Source of the DNA: CAZHFA01 sp964534945
Lineage (GTDB): Bacteria; Bdellovibrionota_C; UBA2361; CAKMMH01
Assembly: GCA_964534945.1 (NCBI GenBank)
Contig: CAZHSB010000030.1
Span: 1 to 19,935 of the forward strand
Reading direction: 5' to 3'
Length of the DNA: 19,935 bases
In this document: in pieces, positions 7,614 through 13,747 of the stretch
Numbering within the stretch: position 1 is the first letter of the stretch
Layout of the letters: each line of letters starts with the position of its first letter
Notes under the pieces: generated by a model
The model's database searches: none
What the model was told of the DNA's origin: nothing
The model's input: the letters and a program-made list of their open reading frames with translations, nothing else
Position numbers and translations under genes: made by a program

Positions 7614-7922
7614 TTAAGGATATTTTCGATCGTCCTCATCATCATCGTCCTCATTATAATCGTCGTAATCGTCATCATCATAATCTGAAATGAGACAATC
7701 GTCATCATCCCAAATATATTCATCATCTTGATCATCACGATAATTATAATTTTCTTCCCACTCATTGTCGTTAGAAGAAACTACTCTTGAATCCGAAGAA
7801 AGAAAGTCAGATTCGACCCTATGGCATTTGGGACATTCAGCTCCAAAATCGATTTCTCTTCCACAAACTGGGCAAACCCAACTATTTTCATCTTTTCCAA
7901 TTACGTCATTATCATTATCCAT
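7614..7922 (-). CDS. 102-residue zinc-ribbon protein with poly-acidic tail
   Basis: The start is preceded by AAGAGGTGAAAC, a strong ribosome-binding site. Residues 15-33 form one zinc-ribbon module, WVCPVC then x9 then CPKCH. From residue 50 on the chain becomes almost pure Asp/Glu/Tyr/Asn (WDDDD, YDDDDYDDYNEDDDDEDD), ending RKYP. The fold would be a small metal-bound head plus a disordered acidic tail, reminiscent of proteins that grip basic partners or metals. The overlapping reading at 7520-7765 is a frame shadow of the repetitive GAT/GAC codons. It has its own promoter and terminator and is part of the four-gene set with a common leader. Function unknown. Confidence 0.75.
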   Translation of the reverse strand: MDNDNDVIGKDENSWVCPVCGREIDFGAECPKCHRVESDFLSSDSRVVSSNDNEWEENYNYRDDQDDEYIWDDDDCLISDYDDDDYDDYNEDDDDEDDRKYP

Positions 7923-8024
7923 GTTTCACCTCTTCTTAAAAATTTTTAAAGATCAATAAACATGCACAACTTTCTTTTCGCTCTTTTTCCCTCCTTCCCG
8001 TTTAATTGATAAAAATCCCCAAAT

Positions 8025-8075
8025 AACCTTATATTACCAACCTCAGACTATATAAAATAAACAAAAAAATTTTAA
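8025..8075 (-). promoter_or_regulatory. Promoter and leader of the 102-residue zinc-ribbon gene
   Basis: The weak -35 TTAAAA (8070-8075), a 17-base spacer and TATAGT (8047-8052) are followed after eight bases by GGTAATAT and AAGGTT (8025-8030). It is the most diverged member of the four-promoter set, recognised mainly through identical spacing and the AAGGTT end. Confidence 0.5.
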
Positions 8076-8272
8076 AATCAATATATTACTTCAATAAAAA
8101 ATAACAAGGCCCCTCACTTTTTAAAAACTTCAAACAAAAATCACAATAACACACTTATTTTATTATATTTTCAAAAAAGTAACCAAAAGAAATAAGGTTA
8201 ATTAGATGATTAATGAAGATCTCGATTTAAGAAATAGTAAAGGTATGATAGAGAATTTTTAAAGAAAACAAA

Positions 8273-8316
8273 TGTAGCATTTATAGCATATTAAAAATAT
8301 AACTATAAATGCCACA
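8273..8316 (-). terminator. Intrinsic terminator of the 92-residue double zinc-ribbon gene
   Basis: The arms TGTAGCATTTATAG and CTATAAATGCCACA pair at 13 of 14 positions. On the minus strand they are followed by TTTGTTTTCTTT. It lies about 70 bases past the stop at 8389. Confidence 0.65.
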
Positions 8317-8388
8317 TTATAAAAACTTTTCATTCTGGAGATTAACGTTCCTTTTTCGCTCATTGTCGTTATTGTCCTCATCTTCTTC

Positions 8389-8667
8389 CTAGTGTTCTTG
8401 GAAAAAATTTTTCCAGAGCTCTCCACAATACTGGCAATCTTCTCCATCTGCTACGATATTTCCACAACTAGGGCATTTAAAAAAACTTTTAATAACGCCC
8501 CACGTGTCTGAATCATCTTCAAACTCATCAAGAGCTTCAGAAATGTCTACCGCTTCTTCTTGGCTAATGTGACATTTTGGACATTCTTTTCCAACAGCTA
8601 TATCTTCTTGACAAAGAGGACATGTCCAAACCTCCCAAAAGAATTTTTCAAAATCTTTTTTAGGCAT
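8389..8667 (-). CDS. 92-residue double zinc-ribbon protein
   Basis: The ATG is preceded by AAAGGATTAGAAAA. The N-terminus MPKKDFEKFFWEVW leads into module 1, TCPLC-x9-CPKCH (about 15-33). A Glu/Asp-rich linker of about 30 residues follows, then module 2, KCPSC-x9-CQYC (about 64-80), ending GELWKNFFQEH. Each module has the paired Cys-x2-Cys knuckles of a zinc ribbon. Module 1 is close to the module of the 102-residue neighbour (both carry ECPKCH), indicating tandem duplication. It has its own promoter and terminator. Family name and function are unknown. Confidence 0.76.
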   Translation of the reverse strand: MPKKDFEKFFWEVWTCPLCQEDIAVGKECPKCHISQEEAVDISEALDEFEDDSDTWGVIKSFFKCPSCGNIVADGEDCQYCGELWKNFFQEH

Positions 8668-8771
8668 TTTTCTAATCCTTTCTTTTCGTGGTTAATAACT
8701 AATTATCCTTAACAATTAACAACAATTCTTTTAAAAACTAGATCTCCTTTCTTTTAAATATAAAATTTAGA

Positions 8772-8834
8772 AACCTTGTTAAATTCCCTATCTACCCAAC
8801 AAAACAAAATAAACTTAATAATTATTATTATCAA
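8772..8834 (-). promoter_or_regulatory. Promoter and leader of the 92-residue zinc-ribbon gene
   Basis: TTGATA (8829-8834), a 17-base spacer and TATTTT (8806-8811) are followed after eight bases by GGGTAGATAGGGAATTT (from 8797) and AAGGTT (8772-8777). The -35/-10 region also contains an inverted repeat AATAAACTT/AAGTTTATT (8809-8842) that could be an operator. Confidence 0.62.
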
Positions 8835-8880
8835 GTTTATTTAAAATTCTAAATAGCCAACCACTTCTTACCTCCTAAAC

Positions 8881-9008
8881 AAAGGACACTCACTTTTTTA
8901 CTTAACTTAAGATCTAGCTGGCAAAAAGCAGTTTTTATACTCAATTTTTTATAACACCTTGATATCTTTTGATTTTATATTTATACCATTTTAAAAAGTG
9001 GGTTCTTT
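8881..9008. repeat. REP-like pair, facing half sites
   Basis: AAAGGACACTCACTTTTTT (8881-8899) and AAAAAGTGGGTTCTTT (8993-9008) are imperfect reverse complements about 95 bases apart. The first is nearly identical to half sites at 19444, 19871 and 19911. No transposase gene lies between them. Confidence 0.6.
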
Positions 9009-9096
9009 AAATTGTCAATGATGAAATTAAATTTTTATTAAATAAGCATATCAATACCTCCTAGACAAAAAATTATAATTTTTTGTTTTAAAAAAA

Positions 9097-9250
9097 GGTA
9101 TTATCAAGGATGATTGGTTAATTACATAGTTCTTTACGTACTCGAAGTACAGGCTGGGATCGGCGGGTGCTGTCACAGTGTCCCACGAACTCGAAGTTCA
9201 ACCCACATCGACATACACCACAACGAAACCAAACCATTCCTGATAATACC
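9097..9250. mobile_element. 154-bp GC-rich inverted-repeat (MITE-like) element
   Basis: The ends GGTATTATCAAGGATGATTGG (9097-9117 region) and its imperfect complement ending TGATAATACC (9227-9250) are terminal inverted repeats of about 23 bp with ten perfect outer bases. The interior is strikingly GC-rich against the AT background. It holds two matching small hairpins, GTACTCGAAGTAC (9138-9150) and GAACTCGAAGTTC (9187-9199), that bracket a GGGATCGGCGGGTGC segment. This looks like a non-autonomous element or insertion-sequence remnant. No clear target duplication is visible at its ends. Confidence 0.55.
9118..9237 (-). pseudogene. 39-codon fragment, possible N-terminus of an insertion-sequence protein
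   Basis: Inside the inverted-repeat element the minus strand reads 39 codons beginning MVWFRCGVCRCGLNF and ending LRVRKELCN. The RCGVCRCG motif followed by a basic segment loosely recalls the zinc-binding N-terminus of IS1-like InsA proteins, which have a C-x2-C knuckle before a DNA-binding helix. No catalytic part is present. This is a weak inference; the frame may be chance. Confidence 0.25.
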
Positions 9251-9275
9251 ACAAAATAAAGCTTTTCTCCTTTGT

Positions 9276-10329
9276 TTATGCAACAGCTAATTCGTTTTTC
9301 TTCTCATCGTCATTATCGTGCGGGATAACAAAAGAAGTATTTCTTTTCCAAATCATTAAAAGGATTTCTGATAGCTTCCTCGCAACAGCCACTTTTGCTT
9401 TTCCTAATCCTCGTCTTTCCTCTATCTTTTGTCCCCACGCTTTTAATGGAAATTCTTTTTTCACTCGTTTTAAAATCGTCCCTGAACACTCTATCAGTAA
9501 CCAACGTAACATTTCATCTCCTTATTTCGTAATTCGTCCTGCAAAATGCATCTCTGATGATATGAATACTTTCGGTGCTAATCCAAGATAGCTAGAAATT
9601 TGATGCTTTTCGGGAAACCTCATCGTATTTTCTATTGTACTTACAAAACATAACGCTGTCGATGCTCCAACTCCAGGTACTGTCATAAGTAAACTTGCAT
9701 CTTTATCCATCGTAGCTATTTGATTTAATATCCTTGTTAAACGTCTTCTTTCTTTTTCTGACCTCACCCATATCCTTAATAACGATATCACATACGTTCT
9801 CACTATCGGTGATAGCTCTCTGGTTAATATTTTCACTTCCTCTACAAACTTTTTCCCATTCGATACCTTCCGCAATACTAAACCATTTGATTTTAGTGTT
9901 CCTCTAATCGCATTCTTGTGTAATGTCGCACATTTTAACTACTGTATTCCTTAACTTTAATATCGTCCTTATCTGTCGACTCTTGCCATTCTTCCGATAT
10001 ACTGCTTTATACCACCCTAAAAATGCTAAATGTGCTAATACATTTGCATCTACTTTGTCTGTTTTCTTTCTCCCGTGTAATATTCCCTTAGTAGATTTCG
10101 GATCTACTATTTCTGCTTTCCCTCCCATCATCTCTATTTCTTTACATATACTTTCCGCTAACGGACACGCTTCTAATAAACATATTATATCTTTACAATA
10201 TTCTCTAAGCTCTTCCTTTATATCCCCATTCTTACAGCTCCATTCCCTTATTATCTCTTTTTCTTTATTCATTATACAAATTGCACTTGACCTCATACCT
10301 AAATCAATGCCACAATATAACCCGTTCAT
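9276..10329 (-). pseudogene. IS110-family transposase (bridge-RNA-guided recombinase type), disrupted
   Basis: Joined across its defects this gene would encode about 350 residues, a normal IS110 length. The N-terminal RuvC-like DEDD domain is intact: GIDLG (Asp9), LLEACP (Glu53), KKTDKVDAN (Asp91, Asp94). The frame then breaks by one base near 9921-9924 (CDIT becomes CD-LHKNAIRG). It continues with the Transposase_20 region VPGVGASTALCF, SYLGLAPKVF and ISSEMHFAGRITK, where the SS pair sits where the family's catalytic serine is expected. A TAA at 9522-9524 replaces the codon after GRITK (usually Gln in this family), after which GDEMLRWLLIECSG continues in the same frame to 9276. The start ATG at 10329 has AGGAGA six bases upstream. 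Both lesions make it inactive unless suppressed. Confidence 0.9.
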
Positions 10330-10520
10330 TTCAGTTCTCCTCTTAAAGTTAGACTCATTTAATTGTGAGATTTCTTAGTATTGACTACTCATTTATGCTA
10401 ACATATTTTTCTAACTTTATGAGGAGATTTTTCTTCAAACACCAGATGTTCTTGATTTTCTCCTCACAAAGATGTTTCTTTGTGACAATTTATCCTAGGT
10501 GTCCTTTTCTTTATTATTCT
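10330..10520 (-). ncRNA. Structured IS110 5' non-coding end: RBS-hiding hairpins / candidate bridge RNA region
   Basis: On the transposase strand three complementary blocks occur in order: TGAGGAGA (10466-10459), TCTCCTCA (10427-10420) and AGAGGAGA (10343-10336, the transposase ribosome-binding site). The last two belong to an 18-bp inverted repeat (10410-10427 with 10336-10353, 17 of 18 matched). A further 9-bp hairpin, TCACAAAGA/TCTTTGTGA, lies at 10464-10485. IS110-group elements are known to encode a guide (bridge) RNA in the non-coding end upstream of the transposase, so this region is the natural candidate. The exact element end is not visible because IS110 lacks terminal inverted repeats. 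Confidence 0.45.
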
Positions 10521-10549
10521 TGACAAACAAGACGTAATATTCACATAAT
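10520..10549 (+). promoter_or_regulatory. Candidate plus-strand promoter upstream of the 55-residue peptide gene
   Basis: TTGACA (10520-10525), an 18-base spacer and CATAAT (10544-10549). Downstream the region holds a 7-bp hairpin TACTCAC/GTGAGTA (10577-10595) followed by a T-rich run. A competing 9-bp pairing of ACAAGACGT (10527-10535) with ACGTCTTGT (10582-10590) is also possible. It could drive a short RNA or a long leader. Confidence 0.4.
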
Positions 10550-10642
10550 AATTGCGTTTTTGTGTTTGACTCAAACTACTCACGTCTTGTGAGTAACTTT
10601 TTCTTTGTTTGATGTACGCGGTATATCAATTATATCAATACA

Positions 10643-10671
10643 TTAATAGAAGTATATTTTATCTATATAAT
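10643..10671 (+). promoter_or_regulatory. Candidate promoter of the 55-residue peptide gene
   Basis: TTAATA (10643-10648), a 17-base spacer and a perfect TATAAT (10666-10671) lie about 120 bases upstream of the ATG. The leader then contains AGATAGAGAGCATTAAAAA ending in AAGGTT (10735-10740 region). This resembles the leader of the 92-residue zinc-ribbon gene (AGATAGGGAATTTAAC then AAGGTT). Confidence 0.5.
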
Positions 10672-10789
10672 AGATTGCAAAGAAGTTCTAGAAAAGATTT
10701 TTGTAATCTCTCATACAGATAGAGAGCATTAAAAAGGTTTTAGGTAAGTTTTAAATTTTTTCCAAACAAACTAAAGGAGATTTAGAAAA

Positions 10790-10957
10790 ATGGAAAAGAA
10801 AGAAAACAAGACTGTTGCTGTAAAAGGAATTAAAAATTCCACGGAAGAAAAAAATGTTGTAGTCATTACGACAAAACTTTCCATGAAAGATTTCAACTGT
10901 AGTCCTTCAAAATATGAAATTCCAGTTCCTATTATCCCTGGATATTTTCTCGGATAA
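10790..10957 (+). CDS. 55-residue orphan peptide with Pro-rich hydrophobic tail
   Basis: The ATG has AAGGAGA at ideal spacing, and the frame ends with tandem stops TAA TAA (10955-10960). The first half is charged (MEKKENKTVAVKGIKN, then STEEKN). A hydrophobic strand VVVITTKL follows, and the tail is MKDFNCSPSKYEIPVPIIPG ending YFLG with a single Cys at 37. A charged leader plus distinct uncharged Pro/aromatic tail is reminiscent of ribosomally made peptide precursors, but no modification enzyme or transporter is adjacent. A strong hairpin terminator follows. I recognise no family. The excellent ribosome-binding site, promoter and terminator argue that it is expressed. Confidence 0.72.
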   Translation: MEKKENKTVAVKGIKNSTEEKNVVVITTKLSMKDFNCSPSKYEIPVPIIPGYFLG

Positions 10958-10970
10958 TAAATGGTTTTCT

Positions 10971-11015
10971 AAAAATACCTAGAGGGAAACTTTGCTTTTC
11001 CCCTAGGTATTTTTT
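10971..11015. terminator. Strong bidirectional terminator between the peptide gene and atpC
   Basis: AAAAATACCTAG (10971-10982) pairs with CTAGGTATTTTT (11004-11015). An inner GGGAAA/TTTCCC extends the stem around the loop. The A-tract and T-tract flanks allow use in both directions: 13 bases after the 55-residue gene on the plus strand and about 90 bases after the ATP synthase operon on the minus strand. Confidence 0.85.
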
Positions 11016-11102
11016 AGCTTTCTATCTTCTTTATATTTATTACTTTCTAATAAAAATAAACCAAAAATTTTTCAGATTTATTTTCAACATATTAAAATTA
11101 CC

Positions 11103-11354
11103 TTATTTTTCTATAAGAATTTGAAAAACATCTTTTATTAAAGAACAAACTCCACCTAAAATTTCAATTTGGTTTTCATGATCTTCACCATCTTGATAGG
11201 AAATCATACCCTTTTCTAAAAGTCCTGTATAATTGCAATGTTGTGGTAAAATCTGTAGCGTACCAGCAGATGTAGGGATAAAGACATATTTTACTTTTGC
11301 ATCTACAAAAACTTTTTCATTCGAAAGTATTTTTACTTTTATTAGATCCGCCAT
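11103..11354 (-). CDS. atpC: ATP synthase epsilon subunit, short form without C-terminal helices
   Basis: The epsilon subunit links the gamma stalk to the c-ring. This 83-residue protein contains only the N-terminal beta-sandwich: IKVKILSNEKVFVDAKVKYV at the start, TSAGTLQILPQHCNYTGLLEKG (28-49) with the family's P-x-H, and GGVCSLIKDVFQILIE at the end. Usual epsilon subunits have about 130-140 residues with a C-terminal helix-turn-helix that inhibits ATP hydrolysis. That domain is absent, and no continuing frame is seen after the TAA. It lies 37 bases after atpD and ends the operon. Short epsilons are known in some lineages, so this is probably functional rather than broken. Confidence 0.88.
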   Translation of the reverse strand: MADLIKVKILSNEKVFVDAKVKYVFIPTSAGTLQILPQHCNYTGLLEKGMISYQDGEDHENQIEILGGVCSLIKDVFQILIEK

Positions 11355-11391
11355 AAAATATGCCTTTATTTACAAACTTCTTTAATTTTTA

Positions 11392-12837
11392 TTAAACTGC
11401 CGCTTTAGAATATTCTTCTAAAAGTTTATCTGCCTTTTTCTTTGCAGACTCAATATCTCCTACCATATAAAAAGCTTGCTCAGGCAAATCGTCATACTTA
11501 CCATCAACTAATTCACCAAAACTTCTTATCGTATCCTCAAGTTTAACATACTCGCCTTTCATTCCAGTAAATGTTTCTGCAACATGGAAAGGTTGAGATA
11601 AGAATCTCTCGATCTTTCTTGCACGTGCAACAGTAAGCTTATCATCTTCTGAAAGCTCATCCATTCCTAAAATTGCAATAATATCTTGAAGCTCTTTATA
11701 TCGTTGCAAAATCTCTTGTACCTTTCTTGCCACTCTATAATGTTCTTCGCCAACTATTGAAGGCTCCAATATCGTAGATGACGAAGTCAACGGATCAACA
11801 GCAGGATAAATTCCTTTTTCAGAAATTGATCTTGAAAGCTCCGTTGTCGCATCAAGATGCGCGAATGTTGTTGCAGGCGCAGGATCTGTATAGTCATCAG
11901 CAGGCACGTAAACTGCTTGAACAGATGTAATAGATCCTTTCTTCGTTGATGTAATCCTTTCTTGTAATTCACCCATATCAAGTGCAAGTGTTGGTTGATA
12001 TCCTACAGCACTTGGCATACGTCCTAATAACGAAGAAACCTCAGAACCTGCTTGCAAAAACCTAAATATGTTATCCATGAATAATAACACATCTCTACCT
12101 TCTTCATCTCTAAAATATTCAGCAGTAGTTAATGCTGTTAAACCAACTCTAAAACGTGCTCCTGGTGGCTCATTCATTTGTCCGTACACTAAACATGTCT
12201 TATCAATAACTCCAGATTCTTTCATCTCATTCCAAAGATCGTTTCCCTCTCTTGTCCTTTCTCCAACACCTCCAAACACAGAATATCCACCATGCGCTTG
12301 TGCAATGTTATTGATAAGCTCCATAATTAAAACAGTTTTCCCCACTCCTGCACCACCAAAAAGTCCTATTTTACCACCTTTTACATATGGTGCTAAAAGA
12401 TCTACAACTTTAATCCCAGTCTCTAAAATCTCTTTTGATGTTGCTTGATCCTCAAAACTCGGCGTAGGCCTATGAATTGACCACTTATCTTTTGCTTCAA
12501 TTGGTCCCAATTCATCAACAGGTCGTCCGATAACGTCCATAATTCTTCCTAGAGTTTTTTCTCCTACAGGAATAGATATTGGGGCTCCTGTATCAATAAC
12601 TTTTTGCCCTCTACAAAGCCCATCTGTTGAATCCATCGAAACGCAACGAACTATATTATCTCCTAGATGCTGCATAACCTCTAATGTCAAATTATTTTCT
12701 GCATCATCAATATTTGAGTTTGTCGTTACAAGAGCATTATAAATCGGAGGAACTCCCTGCTTTGCGGGAAATTCAACATCTATAACAGCTCCCAATATTT
12801 GAGTTATAATACCAACTCTTTCTTGTGTATTTTCCAT
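11392..12837 (-). CDS. atpD: ATP synthase F1 beta subunit
   Basis: This is the catalytic subunit of F1, with 481 residues and full length. The P-loop GGAGVGKT is at 161-168, the catalytic-site VGERTREGND at 191-200 (Glu of GER), the Walker B region LLFMDNIFRF at 251-260, the ATP-contact stretch LGRMPSAVGYQPTL at 271-284, and the DELSEDD loop at 393-399. These features are those of active beta subunits. It lies 22 bases downstream of atpG in the same operon. Nothing is unusual except Met and Leu replacing the common Ile and Thr around DNIFRF. Confidence 0.98.
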   Translation of the reverse strand: MENTQERVGIITQILGAVIDVEFPAKQGVPPIYNALVTTNSNIDDAENNLTLEVMQHLGDNIVRCVSMDSTDGLCRGQKVIDTGAPISIPVGEKTLGRIMDVIGRPVDELGPIEAKDKWSIHRPTPSFEDQATSKEILETGIKVVDLLAPYVKGGKIGLFGGAGVGKTVLIMELINNIAQAHGGYSVFGGVGERTREGNDLWNEMKESGVIDKTCLVYGQMNEPPGARFRVGLTALTTAEYFRDEEGRDVLLFMDNIFRFLQAGSEVSSLLGRMPSAVGYQPTLALDMGELQERITSTKKGSITSVQAVYVPADDYTDPAPATTFAHLDATTELSRSISEKGIYPAVDPLTSSSTILEPSIVGEEHYRVARKVQEILQRYKELQDIIAILGMDELSEDDKLTVARARKIERFLSQPFHVAETFTGMKGEYVKLEDTIRSFGELVDGKYDDLPEQAFYMVGDIESAKKKADKLLEEYSKAAV

Positions 12838-12859
12838 ACGTATTTATTTCCTAAAAAAA

Positions 12860-13744
12860 TTAACTTATTGCTTCCGCACCACCTATAATATCAAGCAACT
12901 CTGAAGTAATCGCAGATTGCCTTAATTTATTATAATTAAGCTGTAACTTAGCCATTAAATCATTTGCATTATTTGTCGCAGAATCCATCGCTGTCATTCT
13001 ACAACCATTTTCACTTGCACTAGCATCAAGAACAGCCTGTAACATTTTTATTTTTAAAAATTTTGGTAATAACCCCTCTAATAGTTTTTCTTTTTGTGGT
13101 TCATAAACAACTAACGCAGGGTCCACACTCGTCTTCTTTTCCATATCACCCTTTTTTAATGGCAACACTTCTTCTAACATAGGTTTTACAGATAACGCCG
13201 AATGAAATTTCGTATACAAAACGTACACCTTATCAACTTCATTTCCTATATATTCTTTTTTCATTTCTTCTAAAAGCTCATCTATAGGCCATGAAAAAAC
13301 ATTGTCATCAAGTCCATCAAAAAATTGCGTTGGAAATTTATTGACCCTCTTAAAAAATTCATTTACTTTCTTCCCAAATACATAAGTCTCGATCTTCGCT
13401 TCCTTATATTGTTCAGATAACATTTCAAAAGTTTCAACAATTTTCTTATTTAAATTAGAATTATATCCACCACAAAGCCCTCTAGATCCTCCTATAATTA
13501 TTAAAGCAATATTTTTTACCTCTTCGTGATTTTGTAATAGTGGAAAAGTAAGTTCTTTATTTTCTAGAGCGCCTGTAACTTGAGAAAAAATCTCTGTCAA
13601 TCCATCTAAATATCTTTGGGACGCTCCTACTTTTTCCTGAACCTTTTGAAGCTTTGCTGCAGATACAAGTTTCATGGCATACGTAATTTTTTTCGTATTT
13701 TTTACAGATTTTAATCTTCGCTTAATCTCTTTTAAACCTGCCAT
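12860..13744 (-). CDS. atpG: ATP synthase F1 gamma subunit
   Basis: Gamma is the central rotating shaft of F1. The 294 residues start with the conserved basic helix MAGLKEIKRRLKSVKNTKKI and TYAMKLVSAAKLQKVQ. SRGLCGGYNSNL (84-95) is the conserved DE-loop region. The C-terminal helix carries MTAMDSATNNANDL and RQSAITSELLDIIGGAEA, the part that inserts into the alpha/beta ring. It lies three bases after atpA, a coupled arrangement. Confidence 0.97.
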   Translation of the reverse strand: MAGLKEIKRRLKSVKNTKKITYAMKLVSAAKLQKVQEKVGASQRYLDGLTEIFSQVTGALENKELTFPLLQNHEEVKNIALIIIGGSRGLCGGYNSNLNKKIVETFEMLSEQYKEAKIETYVFGKKVNEFFKRVNKFPTQFFDGLDDNVFSWPIDELLEEMKKEYIGNEVDKVYVLYTKFHSALSVKPMLEEVLPLKKGDMEKKTSVDPALVVYEPQKEKLLEGLLPKFLKIKMLQAVLDASASENGCRMTAMDSATNNANDLMAKLQLNYNKLRQSAITSELLDIIGGAEAIS

Positions 13745-13747
13745 CTA

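Larger units (their letters stand above)
7923..8388. other. 466-base gap: leader, promoter and a REP-like relic
   Basis: This gap holds the promoter of the 102-residue gene (8025-8075), a degenerate REP-like half site (AAGGCCCCTCACTTTTT near 8106-8122) and the terminator of the 92-residue gene (8273-8316). A plus-strand 18-codon reading beginning MINEDLDLR near 8204 is too short to claim. I see nothing else. Confidence 0.5.
8668..9275. other. 608-base gene-poor stretch with promoter, REP-like pair and IR element
   Basis: This stretch contains the promoter of the 92-residue gene (8772-8834), a facing pair of REP-like half sites (8881-8899 and 8993-9008) and the 154-bp inverted-repeat element (9097-9250). 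No convincing intact gene is present; the only notable reading frame is the 39-codon fragment inside the inverted-repeat element. Confidence 0.6.

Noticed and set aside
7520..7765. Minus-strand Met/Ile-rich 81-codon frame
   Set aside because: It arises from reading the repeated GAT/GAC codons of the 102-residue protein's acidic tail in another frame and runs over a terminator.
8204..8260. Plus-strand 18-codon frame MINEDLDLR with weak AAGG upstream
   Set aside because: Too short to distinguish from chance and without promoter or terminator support.
8259..8447. Minus-strand 62-codon frame with hydrophobic end
   Set aside because: It overlaps the end of the 92-residue gene and the terminator hairpin, and has no ribosome-binding site.
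9921..9926. Programmed frameshift in the transposase
   Set aside because: IS110-family transposases are normally single-frame, the site lacks a clear slippery heptamer, and a separate stop codon at 9522 shows decay.
9923..10378. Plus-strand 151-codon frame over the transposase start
   Set aside because: It is antisense to the clear RuvC-like DEDD domain and is low-complexity Ile/Leu/Ser.
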